A stretch of 64,000 bases of DNA, taken from Nannocystis sp. (GTDB taxonomy: Bacteria; Myxococcota_A; Polyangia; Nannocystales; Nannocystaceae). How positions within the stretch are numbered: the stretch's first letter is position 1; each line of letters begins with the position of its first letter. The stretch spans positions 354,026 through 418,025 of the forward strand of contig NZ_JADJNN010000008.1 of the NCBI RefSeq assembly GCF_016714285.1, read 5' to 3'. Shown one piece after another: positions 1 to 10,592 of the stretch. A program made the translations under genes and the position numbers. Below the pieces are notes generated by a model, which was not told the origin of the DNA, made no database searches, and saw nothing but the letters and a program-made list of their open reading frames with translations.

Positions 1-1
1 C

Positions 2-1294
2 GAGCTGCAGCAGCGGCCGCGGCTGTGCGTGCTGGCCTCGTGCGAGAGCGCGGGCGCGGGCGCGGGGGAGGACCCCGCGGTGCTGGCCGCGCTCGGGCCG
101 GGGCTGGCGCGCGCCGGGGTGGCGGCGGTGGTGGCGATGCAGGGCCCGCTGAGCGTGGCGACGGCGGCGGTGTTGCTGCCGCGGCTGTTCGCGGAGTTGT
201 TGCAGGACGGGCAGGTCGATCGGGCGCTGGCGGTCGCTCGCGCGGCGGTCCGTGAGCGGAGCGACTGGTGGATGCCGGTGCTGTTCATGCGCCTGCGCTC
301 GGGACGGATCTGGTACACGCCGGGCTTCGGCGGCGAGGGCGGGCAGTTCGAGAAGTGGCCGGCGCTGCTCCGCAGCATCGCCCAGGGGCGCTGTACGCCG
401 GTGCTCGGGCCGGCCCTCGGCGACGCGCTGCACGGGTCGTCGCGCGAGCTGGCCCACCGCTGGGCCGACGAGTACGGCTACCCGATGGCGCCGGGCGGGC
501 GCGAGGATCTGCCGCACGTGGCGCAATACCTGGCGGTCCACCAGGACGAGCGGTTTCCGATGGACAAGCTCGAGGGGTCGCTGCGCGACGCGGTGGTGTC
601 ACGATTCCCGCAGGTGCTCACGGGGGGCGCGGGCGAGGGCACGCTCGACGAGGTGCTGGCGCGGGTGGCCGACTGGCGGCTGGCGCAGGGGAGCTTCGAT
701 CCGTACCAGGTGCTCGCGCGGCTGCCGTGTCCGCTGTATGTGACGACGGCGAGCGACGGGCTGCTGGCGCATCACCTGCGTCTGGCGGGTCGTTCACCGC
801 AGGTCGCGCTGTGCCCGTGGAACCCCGACGTGGTGGCCGACGCGGCCGTCGCCGAGGCGGCGAGCGTGGAGCGGCCCGCGATATATCACCTGTTCGGGCA
901 TATCTCGGCCCCGAACTCGCTGGTGATCACGGAGAACGATATCTTCGACTTCTTGATCAGCGTGAGCGCGGATCGCGAGGTGATCCCGCCGCGGGTGCGG
1001 GCGGCGCTGGTCGACTCGTCGCTGCTGATCCTCGGGTTTCCGATCGACGATTGGAAGTTTCGCGTGTTCTTTCGCAGCCTGATGAACCGGGCCGGCGGGG
1101 GCCGGCGCAAGCGCTACACGCACGTGGCGGCGCAGATCGATCCGGAGGAGGCGCAGACGATCGACCCGGCGCGCACGCGGCGTTACCTCGAGGAGTACTT
1201 CGAGGGCTCGGACATCACGATCTATTGGGGCAGCGCGGAGGACTTCCTGCGCGAGCTCGCCGGGCGGCTGCCGGGGGGGAGGCCGGGCGCTTGA
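2..1294 (+). CDS. CHAT-SIR2 fusion protein, 5' end outside window
   Basis: The reading frame is open from base 2, so the start lies upstream of the window. The first residues carry the end of a CHAT (caspase-like) domain: LCVLASCESAG, with the likely catalytic Cys codon at 41-43, then the closing strands ending near LFMRLRSGRIW. The catalytic His is outside the window. From about base 360 a SIR2-like (SIR2_2 type) domain follows, with CTPVLGPALGDAL resembling the glycine-rich nucleotide loop, then YVTTASDGLLAHHL and YHLFGHISAPNSLVIT. In known conflict proteins such SIR2 domains bind or destroy NAD. The stop overlaps the next gene's TTG start by four bases (TTGA), implying translational coupling. 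A full-length paralogue with the same domain order lies at 29893-31896. Domain calls are from pattern recognition. Confidence 0.8.
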   Translation, partial: ELQQRPRLCVLASCESAGAGAGEDPAVLAALGPGLARAGVAAVVAMQGPLSVATAAVLLPRLFAELLQDGQVDRALAVARAAVRERSDWWMPVLFMRLRSGRIWYTPGFGGEGGQFEKWPALLRSIAQGRCTPVLGPALGDALHGSSRELAHRWADEYGYPMAPGGREDLPHVAQYLAVHQDERFPMDKLEGSLRDAVVSRFPQVLTGGAGEGTLDEVLARVADWRLAQGSFDPYQVLARLPCPLYVTTASDGLLAHHLRLAGRSPQVALCPWNPDVVADAAVAEAASVERPAIYHLFGHISAPNSLVITENDIFDFLISVSADREVIPPRVRAALVDSSLLILGFPIDDWKFRVFFRSLMNRAGGGRRKRYTHVAAQIDPEEAQTIDPARTRRYLEEYFEGSDITIYWGSAEDFLRELAGRLPGGRPGA

Positions 1295-4200
1295 CCGCGA
1301 CGTCGCCAGCAGGCTCGCCGGCAAACCCGTACGTCGGTCCGCGGGCGCTGCGGAGCGGGGAGGCGCTGTTCGGCCGCGACCGCGAGGTGGCGCGGCTGTT
1401 CGACCTGATGCTGGCGGAGCGCATCGTGCTGCTGTATTCGCCGTCGGGCGCGGGCAAGAGCTCGCTGCTGCAGGCGGGGCTGGTCCCGCGACTGCACGCC
1501 GAGGGCTTCACGGTCCGGCCGGTCGTGCGGGTCGGGATGGCGCCGCCGAGCGACGCGCCGGCGGGGGTCAATCGTTATGTGCTGAGCACCTTGATGAGCC
1601 TGGAGGAGGATGTCCCGAGGGACAGGCAGCTCGACCTCGCCGCGTTGGCAGGGTGCACGCTCGCGGCGTACCTCGCGCGGGGGTCCGAGGCGGACGCCGA
1701 CGAGGTGCTGTTGATCGATCAATTCGAGGAGCTGCTGACGGTCGACCCGACGGCGGTGGCGGCGAAGCGGGTGTTCTTCGCCCAGCTCGGCGAGGCGCTG
1801 CGGGACACCCGGTTGTGGGTGGTGGTGGCGATGCGCGAGGACTTCATCGCCGGGCTCGACCCGTACCGGGCGGCGGTGCCGAAGAAGCTGCACACGACCT
1901 TTCGCCTCGAGCTGCTCGGGCGCGAGGCGGCGCTGCTGGCCGTGCGGGGGCCGGCTGCAGCGGCAGGGGTGACCTTCGAGCTCGCGGCGGCGGAGCGGCT
2001 GGTCGACGACCTGCGACAGGTGCGGGTGCCGATCGTCGACGGCGGCGTCGAGCTGCGACCGGGGCCGCACGTCGAGCCGGTGCAACTGCAGGTGGTTTGT
2101 CGCGGGCTGTGGGCGGCGTTGCCGGCGGACGATCGCAGCATCGGGCTCGCCGACCTGGCCGAGCTCGGCGACGTCGACCAGGCGCTGGCCCGCTACTACG
2201 ACGCGCAGGTCCTGGCGGCCGCGCGCGCGAGCGGGGCGCCCGAGCGGGCCCTGCGGCTGTGGCTCGAGCGCGAGCTGGTGACGGTCCAGGGGCTGCGCAC
2301 GCAGGTGCTGCGCACGCCGGGGGCGACGCAGGGGCTCGGCGACGCGGCCCTGACGGCGCTGATCGACTCGCTCGTGCTGCGCAGCGAGACGCGCCGCGGG
2401 ATGATGTGGGTCGAGCTGGCGCACGACCGCATCGTCGCGCCGCTGCTGGCGAGCAACGCGGCGTGGATGGCGAAGAACCTCGCGCCGACCTCGCGGCAGG
2501 CGGCGCTGTGGGACAGCCGCGGGCGGCCGGAGTCGCTGCTGCTGGCGACGGCGGCGGAGGCCGAGGCGCTGCTCGCGGCGGCGGGGGAGTGGACGGCGAC
2601 CGAGCAGCTGTTCCTCGAGCAGAGCCGGATCGTCCGCCGGCGCGAGGCGGCGACGCGGCGATATCAGCGGACGATCCGCGTGCTCGCGGCGGTGGTCGGG
2701 CTGCTGGTCGTGGCCGGGCTGTCGGTCGGGATCGTGCTGATCCGGCGGGCCGCGGCGGCGGCGCTGGAGAAGTCGGAGCAGGAGGCGAGGGCCAGCGCCG
2801 AGGCGGCCGCGCGCGCGCAGGCCGAGCAGCGCGCGGCGGAGCAGGCGTTGATCCGTCAGCTCATCGCCCAGGTCGCGCTGTACCGCGAGCAGCAGCCCGA
2901 GCTCGCGGCGCTGCTGGCCGTCGCGGCCTCGACGCGGCTCGCGGACCCGTGGCAGCGCAAGGCGGCGCTGCTCAACGCCGCGGTGACGCAGCCGCAGCTG
3001 CGGTCGCGGCTGGCCTCAAGGCCAGGTGACGATGGGGCGGGCCCGGCGGCGTTCGTGCAGATCGCGGCGGCGGGCGGGCAGCTGTACGCGCTCGATCGCC
3101 GCGGGCAGGTGCTGCGCCTCGGGCTCGAGGATCGCGGGCAGGCCTCGCTGCTGCCGGCGGGGACGCGGGCCGGGGACTTCGCGGCGGACCCGGTGCGCGA
3201 GCGCGTGGCGATCGTCGCGGGTCAGGCGATTGAACTGTGGGAGGTCGGGGCGACGACGCCGACGGCGAGCTTCGTGCTGCCCGCGGATCCGGCGGGGCTG
3301 GGCGACGCGCCGCGGCCGGACGCGCGGGTGTGGCTCGAGGGGCTCGGCTTCTCGGCGGACGGTCGCACGCTCGCGGTCGTGCGCCGTCGCAGCGACGGGC
3401 CGAGCCGCGGCTTCGTGATCGACGTCGAGGCGCGATCGATCCGGCCGCTCACGGGCAAGTTGCCGGTGTCGGCGCTGGCACTGGCGCCCGACGGCGCGCT
3501 GGCGGTCGCGGGGCTGCTCGCGGTGGACGGGTCGATCGTCGTGTTCTCGGGGCCGACGCTGGCGCGCGGTGTGCTGACGCCGGGTCACGCGGATGTCGGG
3601 CGGGTGTACCTCGCCCGCTTCGATCCGCATCGGCCGCGGCTGCTGACCGCGGGCGAGGGCGGGGCGGCGACGCTGTGGACGGTCGAGGGCGGGACGCTGA
3701 GCGCACCGCGGCCGCTCCCGCTGGGCGGCGGCAACGTCCGGGACGCGCTGTTCCTCGCGGACGGCAAGCTGGTGATCGCCACGGAGACGCGGATCTCGGT
3801 GTGGAGCGGCGAGCCAGAGACGCCGTGGGGGAGCCCGATCACGCCGCCGACGCGGGCGACGGCCACGCTCGCGGCGGTCGGCGCGGACGGGCTGCAAGTC
3901 GCGGTGGTGTCGCTGGCCGACGCGCCGATCCACGTGTTCGACCCGCGGCGGCTGGCGCCGTGGCAGCTGGCGGCGCCGCGGGTGCCGATGACCGAGGGCG
4001 GCGACGCGGCGTTTCAAGGCGTGGCCCCGCGGGTGGCGATCGACCGGGCAGGTGCGCGGGTCGCCGCGACGAGCTTCGACCGGCGCGAGGGCGGCCGGGT
4101 GACCGTGCTCGACGTGGCCAGCGGGAGCTCCGTCGTCACGGCGGCGGGGCAGGGCGAGCAGTTCATGGCCCTGGCCTTCGCCGACGCCGGCAAGCTGGTG

Positions 4201-5066
4201 GCGATCGATGCGGCCGGGGCGGTGACGGCGTGGACGGTCGCGGGCGGCGCGGCGCAGACGCTGTGGAAGCTGCCGCAGCGGCCGCTGCGGGTCGCGCTGG
4301 CGGTCGATCCAGCGGGCCTCGCGGTGGCGGCGGGCGTGGCGTTCGGGGCGACGAGCGTGACGCTGATGGCAGAGCAAGCGGTGGGGACGGAGCCCTCGCC
4401 GCGCACGCGCACGATCGCGGCCGGGGTGCCGATCACGGCGCTGGCCCTCGATCACGCGGCGGAGCGCCTCGCGGTGGCGACCTGCAGCGAGCGGATCGGC
4501 CTGGCGACGTGCGCACGCGGCGAGGTCCGGGTGTACGCGGTCGCCAGCGGGGCCGAGGTCGCGGGTCCGCTGGCGGTCGATGGCGTGCACGGGCTGGTGT
4601 TCGCGGCCGACGGTCGACGCCTCGCCGGGCTCGTGCCCGGCGCGCCGCCGGTGGTGTGGGAGCTCGCCGACGGCGAGCGCCTCGCGTTGACGGTGCGCCG
4701 CTCGCTCGGCGAGTTCATCGCGGCCGACTTCTCCGCGGACGGCGACGTGCTGCTCGCCAGCGCCGAGGCCGACAACGCAGCGGTGGCGCTGACGCTGTGG
4801 GATCTGCGCTCCGGCGAGGAGCTGGCGCCGCCGCTGGTCGCCCACAACCCCGCGGTCGGCAGCTTCGATCCGGGGGCGCAGCGGTCCGTGCTGCTGGCGC
4901 CGCACAGCGGGCTGGTGGTCAGCAGCAGCTTCGACGGGGTGCTGCTGTGGGATATCGCCGACGCGACGCTGACGAGCCGCGCGTGCACGCTGGCGGGGCG
5001 CGAGCTGACGAGCGCGGAGTGGACGAGGTTCCTCGGCCGCGGCGAGCCGCAGCAGGCGCAATGCGG

Positions 5067-5353
<287 letters not shown>

Positions 5354-5436
5354 GCGGCAGGCGGGCACGGCTCCGCACGGGCGCTCGGGCTCGGCACGCG
5401 CGCGCTGAAGCGCTACCATGCGCGCAGCGAGACCGC

Positions 5437-7209
5437 TTGCGACAGCCGCTTGACCTCGACACCGAACACCACCGATCTCCCGATCTGCGGGCCGCTCTGG
5501 CGAGCCTGGCCGATCAGGGAGAGACCGAGCGCGGGGCCGTGTTCACGCGGCCTGAGGTGGTCGCCTGCCTCCTCGATCTCGCGGGGTACACCGTCGACCA
5601 GCCGCTGCATACCTGGCGGATCCTCGAGCCGTCGTTCGGCGCGGGTGACTTCTTGCTCGCGGCGGTCGAGCGCCTGCTGACGTCGTTCGCGGCGTTCGGG
5701 GGCCTGCCGAGCGCGGCGCTCCAGCTGCGCGAGGCGGTGCGGGCGGTCGAGGTGCACCCGGCGTCGTTCGCCGCGACGCGCGAGGCGCTCCACTGGCGCC
5801 TGGTCACGTGGGGCGCGAGCCGACGCGATGCGGGGGCGTTGTGTGACAGCTGGCTGCTGCGCGACGACTTCCTGCTGGCGCAGCTGACTGGGCGCTTTGA
5901 TGTCGTGGTTGGCAACCCGCCCTACGTGCGACAGGAGCGGATCGCGGGGCCCTTGCTCGCGGAGTACCGTCGGCGCTACGCGACGATCTACGACCGGGCG
6001 GACCTGTATGTGCCGTTCTTCGAGCGCGGGCTGCAGCTGCTGCGGGACGGCGGGCGGCTCGCGTTCATCTGCGCCAACCGCTGGCTCAAGAACAAGTACG
6101 GCGGGCCGCTACGCGGCATGATCGCCCGCGACTTCCACCTCTCGCACTACATCGATATGGCGGGCACCGATGCGTTCCAGTCGGAGGTCATCGCGTACCC
6201 GGCGATCACGGTGATCCGCCGCGGCGAGGGCAGCGTGACCCGGCTCGCGCGGAGGCCAGACGTCACGACGGAGCTGAGCGAGCTGACGCGCCTGCTGAGC
6301 GCACCCGGTCCCGTGCTCGACGAGCGGGTCGAGGAGGTGGAGCACGCGGTCCGCGGCAGCGAGCCGTGGCTGCTCGACGCCGCCGATCAGCTTCGCGTGA
6401 TCCGCCGGCTCGAGCGCGACTTCCCGGAGGTCGAGGAGGCCGACTGCAAGGTGGGGATCGGCGTGGCGACCGGCGCCGATCGGGTGTTCATCGGCGACCA
6501 CGCGGCGCTGCCCGTGGAGGACTCGCGCAAGCTGCCGCTGCTGATGGCGCGTGACCTTCAGGACGGCGCGATCGTCTGGGGCGGCAAGGGCATCGTCAAC
6601 CCGTTCGAGGCGGACGGCAGCCTGGCCTCGCTCGACCGCTATCCGGCCTTCGGCGCGTACATCCGCGAGCACGCGGACGTGCTTTGCAAGCGCCACGTCG
6701 CCCGGAAGAGCCCGAGCTGGTACCGCACGATCGACCGCGTGTACGCCGAGCTCACCGGCACGCCGAAGCTGCTCATCCCGGACATCAAGGGCGAGCCGAT
6801 GGTCGTGTTCGACGAGGGCAAGTTCTACCCGCACCACAACCTGTACTACGTGACCTCGTCGACCTGGGACATGACGGCGCTGGCGACGGTGCTGCGCTCG
6901 TCGATCGCGGTGCTGTTTGTGTCGACGTACTGCGTGAAGATGGCGGGCGGCTTCCTGCGCTTCCAGGCGCAGTACCTCCGACGGATCCGCGTCCCGCGGT
7001 GGGAGGCCGTCCCGGAGGCGCAGCGCGCCGCCTTGATCGCCGCGGCGCCGACCGACCGCGCGGCGATCGATCACGCCGCGTTCGCGGCCTACGGGCTCAC
7101 GGCCGCGGAGGCCCGGACGGCGCAGCGGGCGGCGAGCGCGGCGCTGGTGCAGGGGCGGGCCTCGGTTGATCCCGCGCTGACGCCGGCGAGCACCCTGGCT
7201 ATCTCTTGA
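5437..7209 (+). CDS. Eco57I-like adenine-specific DNA methyltransferase with TaqI-like C-terminal specificity region
   Basis: About 590 residues. GAVFTRPEVVACLLDLAG is the characteristic N-terminal helix, LEPSFGAGDFL the SAM-binding motif I, and FDVVVGNPPYVRQE the catalytic NPPY motif IV of N6-adenine methyltransferases. FICANRWLKNKYGGPLR follows in the usual Eco57I order. The C-terminal part (YRTIDRVYAELTGTPKLLIP, then PHHNLYYVTSS) resembles the target-recognition region of TaqI/Eco57I-type enzymes. No N-terminal nuclease motif is seen, so this may be a solitary methylase. The start is uncertain. TTG at 5437 is the only plausible start codon close to the conserved region. An ATG at 5418 is out of frame. 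Its neighbours are conflict-type genes, which suggests a defence island. Confidence 0.8.
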   Translation: MRQPLDLDTEHHRSPDLRAALASLADQGETERGAVFTRPEVVACLLDLAGYTVDQPLHTWRILEPSFGAGDFLLAAVERLLTSFAAFGGLPSAALQLREAVRAVEVHPASFAATREALHWRLVTWGASRRDAGALCDSWLLRDDFLLAQLTGRFDVVVGNPPYVRQERIAGPLLAEYRRRYATIYDRADLYVPFFERGLQLLRDGGRLAFICANRWLKNKYGGPLRGMIARDFHLSHYIDMAGTDAFQSEVIAYPAITVIRRGEGSVTRLARRPDVTTELSELTRLLSAPGPVLDERVEEVEHAVRGSEPWLLDAADQLRVIRRLERDFPEVEEADCKVGIGVATGADRVFIGDHAALPVEDSRKLPLLMARDLQDGAIVWGGKGIVNPFEADGSLASLDRYPAFGAYIREHADVLCKRHVARKSPSWYRTIDRVYAELTGTPKLLIPDIKGEPMVVFDEGKFYPHHNLYYVTSSTWDMTALATVLRSSIAVLFVSTYCVKMAGGFLRFQAQYLRRIRVPRWEAVPEAQRAALIAAAPTDRAAIDHAAFAAYGLTAAEARTAQRAASAALVQGRASVDPALTPASTLAIS

Positions 7210-7327
7210 GGCTCAGGGGAAATTGCGCAATCAAGGTGCCTGTGAGGGTCACGGTGCCCCGCTTGGTGCTCTCGACAATTTCGTTCGACGCAAAAGTGCC
7301 CCAATGCAACGTCACTTCGCGGCGCGC
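7199..7327 (-). pseudogene. possible coding remnant on minus strand in a low-GC intergenic patch
   Basis: The 198-base gap between the methyltransferase and the next gene is clearly less GC-rich than its surroundings. Read on the minus strand it gives a protein-like tail of about 40 residues (…VTLHWGTFASNEIVES…, ending LIAQFPLSLKR) that stops at 7199-7201. An in-frame TGA sits only a few codons upstream, and codon use (TTT, ATT, AAC, CAA) is unlike that of the neighbours. It may be the last piece of a transferred gene, or chance. The gap also holds a perfect palindrome ATTGCGCAAT at 7222-7231. No family was recognised. Confidence 0.2.
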
Positions 7328-7407
7328 TCACAAGTCCGACCGCTGCGCGTCAGACCGAAGCTGCCACGAGCACGACCTTCCGGGAGGCGGGATTCGCGGG
7401 TGGCCCC

Positions 7408-8643
7408 GTGCGCATGCGGACCCTCATTCTCAGCGATCTGCACCTCGGCTGTGGCCCATGCCCCGGGATCTTCGCGGGCTCACAGGCCCTCGGCGGGCTC
7501 CTCTCGGAGCTCGGGGCCGGCCCGCTGCGGGTCGTTCTCAACGGCGACACCTTCGACTACTGGGCGCAGGTCGATCATCGCGACGGCGCGGCCAGGGTCA
7601 CACAGGCGCTCCTGGAAGACCCGGTCAACGCCGAACTACTGACGCGCCTCGGCGAGGTGGTCCGGGCCGGAGGGGCGCTGGTCGTGCGTGGCGGGGAGCA
7701 TGATCGTGACCTGGTCGCTGCGAGTGCGCGGGCGCGGGTGCTCGCCGCGCTCAAGCTCGTCGAGGCCCAATCGGCGCATGTCACCTGGCATCGGCTTCTG
7801 ACGCCGAGCGTGCTCGACGTCGGCGCTGCGCGGCTGATCGTCGCCCGCGGCGGCCGCGGTCACGAGGCCGCACGCCGGCTCGCCGAACTGCTGCTCAATC
7901 CGCTGCGTCGTCAGTACGGGGTCGGGTTCGCGGACCTGCTGCGCCCGGACTACGTCGCCTCGGTCCTCGCGGCGCTCGCGGTCAACCCGACCGCGGCGAA
8001 ACTCGTGCTGCGGCAGCTCGCGGACGTCGGCTGGCACCGCCTGCGGAGCGACTGTGAGCGGGCGCTCCGCCTCGCGGAGACCCTCGCTGCCGCGGGGCTG
8101 TCCGCGCGTGAGCGGGAGGTCTTCGGCCTGGCCCTCGACCCGGAGGTCCCGCTCGGCGACGCGTTCGATACCCACGGAGCCCTCGAGCTGGCGCGCCTCA
8201 AGCTCTTTCGTCACAGCCTCGGGCGGCGCCCAGAGACGGATGCCGACGGCCTGCGTTCGATAGCCGGGGCGGAGTGGCACGCGCTCCGTGCCCTGGCGCG
8301 CCGACGACATGCGAGCGCCGCCGTGATCGGCCACAGCCACATCGCGGGGTGGCGCAGCGCGGACGGCCTGACCGTCGCGGACACGGGCACGTGGACCTGG
8401 CGCGTCGAGACCCCCGAGGCGAGCGCGAGCGTGGCCTCGTGGCGCGAGACCATGGCGTCCTGGCAGGACGTCGCCCGCGTCGGCCTGTCGCGCGCGCATG
8501 CCGTGGCCGCACGGGCGCGGTTCACCGCGGCGTGGATCGAGCCGCGACCCGCAGGGCAGGGGGCCCATATGGCGCTCGTCGAGTGGCGCCCCGGCCATGG
8601 GCTGGTCGTGCTGCGCGAGCAGGAGCTCGCCCGGGCGCACTAG
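7408..8643 (+). CDS. metallophosphoesterase-like protein with incomplete metal centre
   Basis: 411 residues with the calcineurin-like phosphoesterase layout: LILSDLHLGCG near the N-terminus (D-x-H), LNGDTFDYW (GD), and AVIGHSHIAGW near the C-terminus (GH-x-H). Two metal or catalytic motifs are altered compared with the paralogue at 11477-12847. The GNHD motif is GEHD here (near 7690-7704), and LLAHGEH is replaced by IVARGGR. The two proteins share further blocks (LLNPLRR, FADLLRPDY), so they are true paralogues. This copy is probably weak or inactive as a phosphatase and might be regulatory. It starts an operon-like run, with 49 bases to the caspase-like gene. Confidence 0.8.
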   Translation: MRMRTLILSDLHLGCGPCPGIFAGSQALGGLLSELGAGPLRVVLNGDTFDYWAQVDHRDGAARVTQALLEDPVNAELLTRLGEVVRAGGALVVRGGEHDRDLVAASARARVLAALKLVEAQSAHVTWHRLLTPSVLDVGAARLIVARGGRGHEAARRLAELLLNPLRRQYGVGFADLLRPDYVASVLAALAVNPTAAKLVLRQLADVGWHRLRSDCERALRLAETLAAAGLSAREREVFGLALDPEVPLGDAFDTHGALELARLKLFRHSLGRRPETDADGLRSIAGAEWHALRALARRRHASAAVIGHSHIAGWRSADGLTVADTGTWTWRVETPEASASVASWRETMASWQDVARVGLSRAHAVAARARFTAAWIEPRPAGQGAHMALVEWRPGHGLVVLREQELARAH

Positions 8644-8692
8644 CCTTCGTCATTGTTCACAACCTCGACCCGGCCGAGTCAGTCCCCGAGTC

Positions 8693-10585
8693 ATGACGAC
8701 CTCCCGAGCCTCTGATCTCAACCTCCTCATGGTCCACGCCGACGATCACGCGCCCGTGCTGGCCGACGGGCTCGCCGAATCGACGGCGTGCGGGCAATCG
8801 ATCCCCACACAATCGGACGAGGCGAGTCATTTTTGGGACGAGGGCGGCGACCCCAATGATATCGAGGTCCAGCGCTGGGGCGTGATCGCCCCGCAGGGCC
8901 CCGAGGGTGACCGTCTGCTCGCGCTGATCAAGCCGCTGATGGCGCATCGCCAGGCGCAGCAGCAGGGCGAGCCCATCAAGGTGTATCGCGCGCCGCCGCA
9001 GATGACCCAGGACGAGGCGATGCGCTGGAAGAAGCGGGAGTTCGATACCGGCGCCGATCTCAACATTGAGGTCCCCCGCTATCAACTGATCCTGGGCGAC
9101 CTCGATCAGGTCCCGCTCGCGCTGCAGCAGGTCCAGGCCAGTGATGGTTATGTCGGCCGCCTCGCATTCGACAAGGAGGAGGACTACGCCGCCTATGTCG
9201 ACAAGGTGCTGCGCTGGGAGCGGAGCGCCGCGGGCCGCGACAAGCCCGACTCGCTGTTCTTCACCGTCCACGACGGCACCGCCGCCACCGCCGTCGGCCA
9301 CCGCGCCCTGGTCGCCCCCGGCGTCGAGGTGGTGCGCAGGCGCCAGCGCTCCGGGCAGTATCCGGCGAAGGATATCGTCGAGTTCGGGGACCCCGTGACG
9401 CCCTCGCCCGACGAGCTGCTCGCGCGCGCGGAGGGTCAGGAGGCCAGCGTGCTGTTCACGCTCAGCCACGGCGAGGGCGCGCCCCGGGGCGGCTGGAGCT
9501 CGCCGGAGGAGCAGCGCCGCCGGCAGGGCGCGATGAGCTTCGGCCGCGAGGGCCGGATCTGCGGCGATGATCTGCGCAGCCGCCCGTTCATGCCCGGCGG
9601 CGTGTGGTTCATGCTGGCCTGTTATGGCGCGGGCACGCCGAACAGCAGCGCATACAAGCATTGGCTGGCGGCCCTCGCCGCGGCCGGACAATTTCGTGGC
9701 AAGCCCGAGGCGGTGCTCGCGGGGCTGCCAGGACCGCGGGACCGGCCGTTCACGTCCGCGCTCGCGCAGGCGGTGCTCGCCAACCCGAACGGCCCGCTCG
9801 GGTTCATGAGCCACATCGACCTCGCGTGGACCTACAGCTTCCAGGAGCTCGACTCGGGCGCGACCAACCGGCCGGCGCGCTACATGGCGATCACCCGCTC
9901 GATCCTCAAGCGGGACCGCGTCGGCGTGGCGATGCGCGAGCTGCTGCGCTTCTTCGACCAGACGAACGTCGAGCTGACGAGCCTGTACGATCAGGAGGCC
10001 CGCCAGAGATCCGCGGGTGAGCCCGTGCAGGTCGACGCGGCCCGCCAGGGCCACCTGTGGATGCTGCGCCAGGACCTCGCGGCGTACGTGCTCCTCGGCG
10101 ACCCCGCCGTGCGCCTGCCGGACGGCGGCTCCGCGGGCGGCCCGACGTCGCCGGCAGCGACGGCGGCTCCGATCACCGTCACGACGGCCGCGGCTGCCGA
10201 GCCCGCGTCGCCAGCAGCGACACCGGCTCCGATCACTGTCACGACGGCCCCGGTTGCCGAGCCCGCGTCGCCCGCACCGGCACCGGCCGCGATCGTCGCG
10301 GCGCCCGGACCGGCCGCAGTCGCCGCGGCGAGCAGCGATTCGTTCGCGATCCCTGCGCCCGCGGCATCGGCTGCGAGACCGGCTGTGCCGGTCGCCGACA
10401 CCCCGCGCGACGCTGCTGTCGACGCCTCGCAGGTCGTGCTCGAGGAGGCCGTCGCCCAGTGCATCCTCGCCGACCTCGCGGTGACGAGCGCCGCGGCCCG
10501 CGTCGGCCTGTCCCGCGACGCGCTCACCCAGCTCGTCGCCCGCTACCGCGAGATCGGCCGACGCGCGCTCGTCGGCGGAGAGTGA
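8693..10585 (+). CDS. caspase-like cysteine protease with Ala/Pro linker and C-terminal helix-turn-helix
   Basis: 630 residues from ATG 8693. The His/Cys dyad pattern of the caspase/CHAT/gingipain fold is visible: LFTLSHGEGAPRGGW with His259 and WFMLACYGAGTP with Cys310, each at the end of a hydrophobic strand. The sequence LILGDLDQVPLALQ precedes it. After about residue 480 comes a disordered Ala/Pro/Thr linker with a repeated APITVTTA unit. Residues of about 580-630 form a helix-turn-helix (AAARVGLSRDALTQLVARYR followed by EIGRRAL) resembling transposase-type HTH modules. A close paralogue with the dyad at almost the same positions is at 26696-28642. Its substrate is unknown. The gene 7 bases downstream is the obvious candidate. 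Confidence 0.7.
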   Translation: MTTSRASDLNLLMVHADDHAPVLADGLAESTACGQSIPTQSDEASHFWDEGGDPNDIEVQRWGVIAPQGPEGDRLLALIKPLMAHRQAQQQGEPIKVYRAPPQMTQDEAMRWKKREFDTGADLNIEVPRYQLILGDLDQVPLALQQVQASDGYVGRLAFDKEEDYAAYVDKVLRWERSAAGRDKPDSLFFTVHDGTAATAVGHRALVAPGVEVVRRRQRSGQYPAKDIVEFGDPVTPSPDELLARAEGQEASVLFTLSHGEGAPRGGWSSPEEQRRRQGAMSFGREGRICGDDLRSRPFMPGGVWFMLACYGAGTPNSSAYKHWLAALAAAGQFRGKPEAVLAGLPGPRDRPFTSALAQAVLANPNGPLGFMSHIDLAWTYSFQELDSGATNRPARYMAITRSILKRDRVGVAMRELLRFFDQTNVELTSLYDQEARQRSAGEPVQVDAARQGHLWMLRQDLAAYVLLGDPAVRLPDGGSAGGPTSPAATAAPITVTTAAAAEPASPAATPAPITVTTAPVAEPASPAPAPAAIVAAPGPAAVAAASSDSFAIPAPAASAARPAVPVADTPRDAAVDASQVVLEEAVAQCILADLAVTSAAARVGLSRDALTQLVARYREIGRRALVGGE

Positions 10586-10592
10586 GGTCAGC

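Noticed and set aside
5418..5453. ATG at 5418 as start of the methyltransferase
   Set aside because: Its frame stops after 11 codons and differs from the methyltransferase frame. It could only work with another frameshift, for which there is no separate evidence.
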